Part shown: positions 6,291 to 8,330 of the stretch, piece after piece
Layout: every line of letters begins with the position of its first letter
Position numbering within the stretch: the first letter of the stretch is position 1
Assembly (NCBI GenBank): GCA_002396325.1
Contig: DGXM01000149.1
Coordinates: 1-8,330, forward strand
Length of the DNA stretch: 8,330 nt
Reading direction: 5' to 3'
Source of the DNA: Treponema sp. UBA4232
GTDB lineage: Bacteria > Spirochaetota > Spirochaetia > Treponematales > Treponemataceae
The notes under the pieces: generated by a model
What the model saw: the letters and a program-made list of their open reading frames with translations, nothing else
Databases searched by the model: none
What the model was told of the DNA's origin: nothing
Program-made: the position numbers and the translations under genes

Positions 6291-8330
6291 ATGAATTACG
6301 ATCAGATGACATTAAAGACTCAGGATGCACTTCAGGAGGCGAGCGCGCTTGCCCAGCGGAGTGACCACAGCGAGGTGGGGCTTGAGCATCTTCTTTATGC
6401 CCTTCTTTCTCAAAAGGATGGAACAATTCCTCCGTTGGTTGAGCGAATCGGCCTTAACGTGAATACTATTCTTTCAAAAGTGAAGTCCATGCTCGACTCA
6501 TTGCCAAGCGTGAGGGGAAACGTTCAGATGACGCTTTCCTCTGAGACTCAGAAGGTTCTTGCAAAGGCTGAAGGCGAAATGTCTTTCCTGAAGGACCAGT
6601 ATCTTTCGACCGAACATCTTTTCCTTGCGATGACGGAAAGCGACGGTGCGGTGGGAAATCTTCTGCGCGAAAACGGATGCACCCACAAAGTCTGCCTTGA
6701 GGCGTTGAAGGCGGTGAGGGGAAATCAGACCATAGACAGCAACGACCCTGAAAGCAAAATGCGTGCACTCGAAAAATACTGCATTGATCTTACCGCTCGT
6801 GCAAGACAGGATAAAATAGATCCGGTCATAGGACGCGATGAGGAAATCCGCAGGGTTATGCAGGTTATAAGCCGCAGGACTAAAAACAATCCTGTGCTCA
6901 TCGGTGAGCCGGGTGTAGGAAAAACCGCCATCGTGGAAGGACTTGCAAGACGTATTGCAGGCGGAGATGTTCCCGACAGCCTGAAAAACAAGAGGCTTCT
7001 TTCACTTGACCTGGGTCAGCTTGTCGCCGGTGCGAAATTCCGCGGTGAGTTTGAGGAAAGACTCAAGGGTGTCATAAGCGAGGTGTCAAAATCAGACGGA
7101 CAAATAATCCTTTTCATAGACGAGCTTCACACGATTGTCGGAGCCGGTGCCTCGGAAGGAAGCATGGATGCCTCGAATCTTTTGAAGCCTGCCCTTGCAA
7201 GGGGAGACCTCCGTGTTATTGGAGCGACCACTCTGAATGAATACAGGAAATACATAGAAAAGGATGCCGCTCTTGAAAGAAGATTCCAGCAGGTTTACTG
7301 TGCGGAGCCTTCCGTTGAGGATACCATTGCAATCCTCCGTGGACTGCGCGACAAATATGAAATCCACCACGGTGTGAAAATAAACGACGAGGCCCTTGTT
7401 GAGGCCGCCACTCTTTCAGACAGGTATATCACAAGCCGTTTCCTTCCTGACAAAGCCATTGACCTTGTTGATGAAGCCGCAAGCCGCATAAAGATGGAAA
7501 TTGAAAGTCAGCCCGTGGAATTGGACAAACTTGAGCGGAAGATTCTCCAGCTTGCCATCGAAAAACAGTCGCTGTCAAAGGAGGACGATCAGGCCAGCAA
7601 AGACCGTCTGCAGAAACTCGAAAAGGAGATTGCGGAAGTCACTTCCAGACGCGATGCCATGAAACTCCAGTGGCAGAATGAAAAGAATATGATTGAAGGC
7701 GGAAGAAAAATCAAGGAGGATTTGGAACAGGCAAGATTTGACGAGGAAAAATACACGCGCGAGGGAAATCTCGAAAAGGCCGCCGAGTTGAAGTATTCAA
7801 TCATTCCGAATCTTGAAAAACAGCTTGCCGAGGCGCAGAACAAACAAGGTCCTGTTTCCGAAGAAGCGCAGAGCCTTTTGAGGCAGGAAGTCACCGAGGA
7901 GGATATTGCCCGTGTGGTCAGTGCGTGGACAGGCATACCCGTCACGAAGATGATGACAAGCGAAAAGCAGAAATACCTTCAGCTTGAGGATGTGCTTCAC
8001 CGCCGTGTCGTGGGCCAGGATGTCGCTGTGCGTGCTGTCTCGGAGGCAATCAGGAGAAACCGTGCAGGCCTCAGCGATCCGAACCGTCCTTTGGGCAGTT
8101 TCCTTTTCATCGGTCCCACGGGAGTCGGAAAGACGGAGCTTGCCAAAACCCTTGCCGATTTTCTTTTCAACGACGAAAAGGCTCTCACCCGCATAGACAT
8201 GAGTGAGTATATGGAAAAATTCTCGGTTACAAGACTTATCGGAGCACCCCCGGGATATGTGGGATACGACGAGGGCGGACAACTTACGGAGGCTGTGAGA
8301 AGAAGGCCGTACTCCGTTGTCCTTTTTGAC
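6291..8330 (+). CDS. clpB: ATP-dependent disaggregase ClpB, N-terminal 680 codons (runs off window)
   Basis: ClpB is a cytoplasmic hexameric AAA+ chaperone that extracts polypeptides from aggregates with DnaK/DnaJ/GrpE. Visible in order: Clp N-domain repeats (about 1-145); first AAA+ module with Walker A GEPGVGKT (205-212), pore loop GAKFRG (247-252), Walker B IILFIDEL (272-279) and arginine fingers R330/R331; a coiled-coil middle domain (about 405-520, including EGNLEKAAELKY 491-502) that separates ClpB from ClpA and ClpC; and the second module with Walker A GPTGVGKT (608-615) and pore loop GYVGYDEGG (655-663). The window ends at VVLFD, inside the second Walker B, so roughly the last 170-180 residues of a normal ClpB of about 860 are missing because of the boundary, not a mutation. 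The ATG has a good GGGAGG site, and its own promoter is likely. The frame is open throughout. Confidence 0.97.
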   Translation, partial: MNYDQMTLKTQDALQEASALAQRSDHSEVGLEHLLYALLSQKDGTIPPLVERIGLNVNTILSKVKSMLDSLPSVRGNVQMTLSSETQKVLAKAEGEMSFLKDQYLSTEHLFLAMTESDGAVGNLLRENGCTHKVCLEALKAVRGNQTIDSNDPESKMRALEKYCIDLTARARQDKIDPVIGRDEEIRRVMQVISRRTKNNPVLIGEPGVGKTAIVEGLARRIAGGDVPDSLKNKRLLSLDLGQLVAGAKFRGEFEERLKGVISEVSKSDGQIILFIDELHTIVGAGASEGSMDASNLLKPALARGDLRVIGATTLNEYRKYIEKDAALERRFQQVYCAEPSVEDTIAILRGLRDKYEIHHGVKINDEALVEAATLSDRYITSRFLPDKAIDLVDEAASRIKMEIESQPVELDKLERKILQLAIEKQSLSKEDDQASKDRLQKLEKEIAEVTSRRDAMKLQWQNEKNMIEGGRKIKEDLEQARFDEEKYTREGNLEKAAELKYSIIPNLEKQLAEAQNKQGPVSEEAQSLLRQEVTEEDIARVVSAWTGIPVTKMMTSEKQKYLQLEDVLHRRVVGQDVAVRAVSEAIRRNRAGLSDPNRPLGSFLFIGPTGVGKTELAKTLADFLFNDEKALTRIDMSEYMEKFSVTRLIGAPPGYVGYDEGGQLTEAVRRRPYSVVLFD

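Noticed and set aside
6759..6761. Internal ATG of clpB as start of a short ClpB form, as in E. coli
   Set aside because: No ribosome binding site precedes it, so an internal start cannot be supported from the sequence.

Overview
The window looks like a chromosomal segment from a spirochaete, most probably a Treponema of moderate GC content. The main evidence is a FliG-type flagellar switch protein with a long N-terminal extension that stands outside any large flagellar operon. This fits the extra FliG paralogue (FliG1) that spirochaetes carry beside the operon-encoded FliG2. The host assignment is inferred from protein character and gene content, not from a database match.

Layout, all on the + strand: (1) positions 1-95 hold no convincing gene. 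(2) 96-1595 encodes a FliG1-like protein with a disordered extension of about 170 residues followed by the three FliG domains. (3) 1592-4588 encodes a complete M16C-family zinc metalloprotease (presequence protease/Cym1 type). Its start codon overlaps the fliG stop (ATGA), so the two are probably translationally coupled. (4) 4584-4688 is a short intergenic stretch with tandem TATAAT boxes at the end of the protease gene, followed by a leader that can fold into a long hairpin. (5) 4689-4910 encodes a 73-residue acidic protein of unknown function. (6) 4911-5023 contains a second strong hairpin without a U-tract. (7) 5024-6205 encodes a protein of about 393 residues resembling the tocopherol cyclase/CrtC/AttH-like lipocalin-fold group. 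(8) 6206-6290 carries an AT-rich inverted repeat, a plausible housekeeping promoter and a good ribosome binding site. (9) 6291-8330 is the first 680 codons of clpB, cut by the window edge inside the second Walker B motif.

Functionally the window joins motility (FliG1), peptide turnover (M16C protease) and protein disaggregation (ClpB), with two less understood genes between them. Transcription probably runs in three blocks: fliG plus protease, the small gene (perhaps with the lipocalin-like gene), and clpB. No mobile element, tRNA, rRNA or CRISPR array is visible. The least explained parts are the structured leader before the 73-residue gene, that gene itself, the hairpin after it, the lipocalin-like protein, and the degenerate FliM-binding motif of the FliG homologue.
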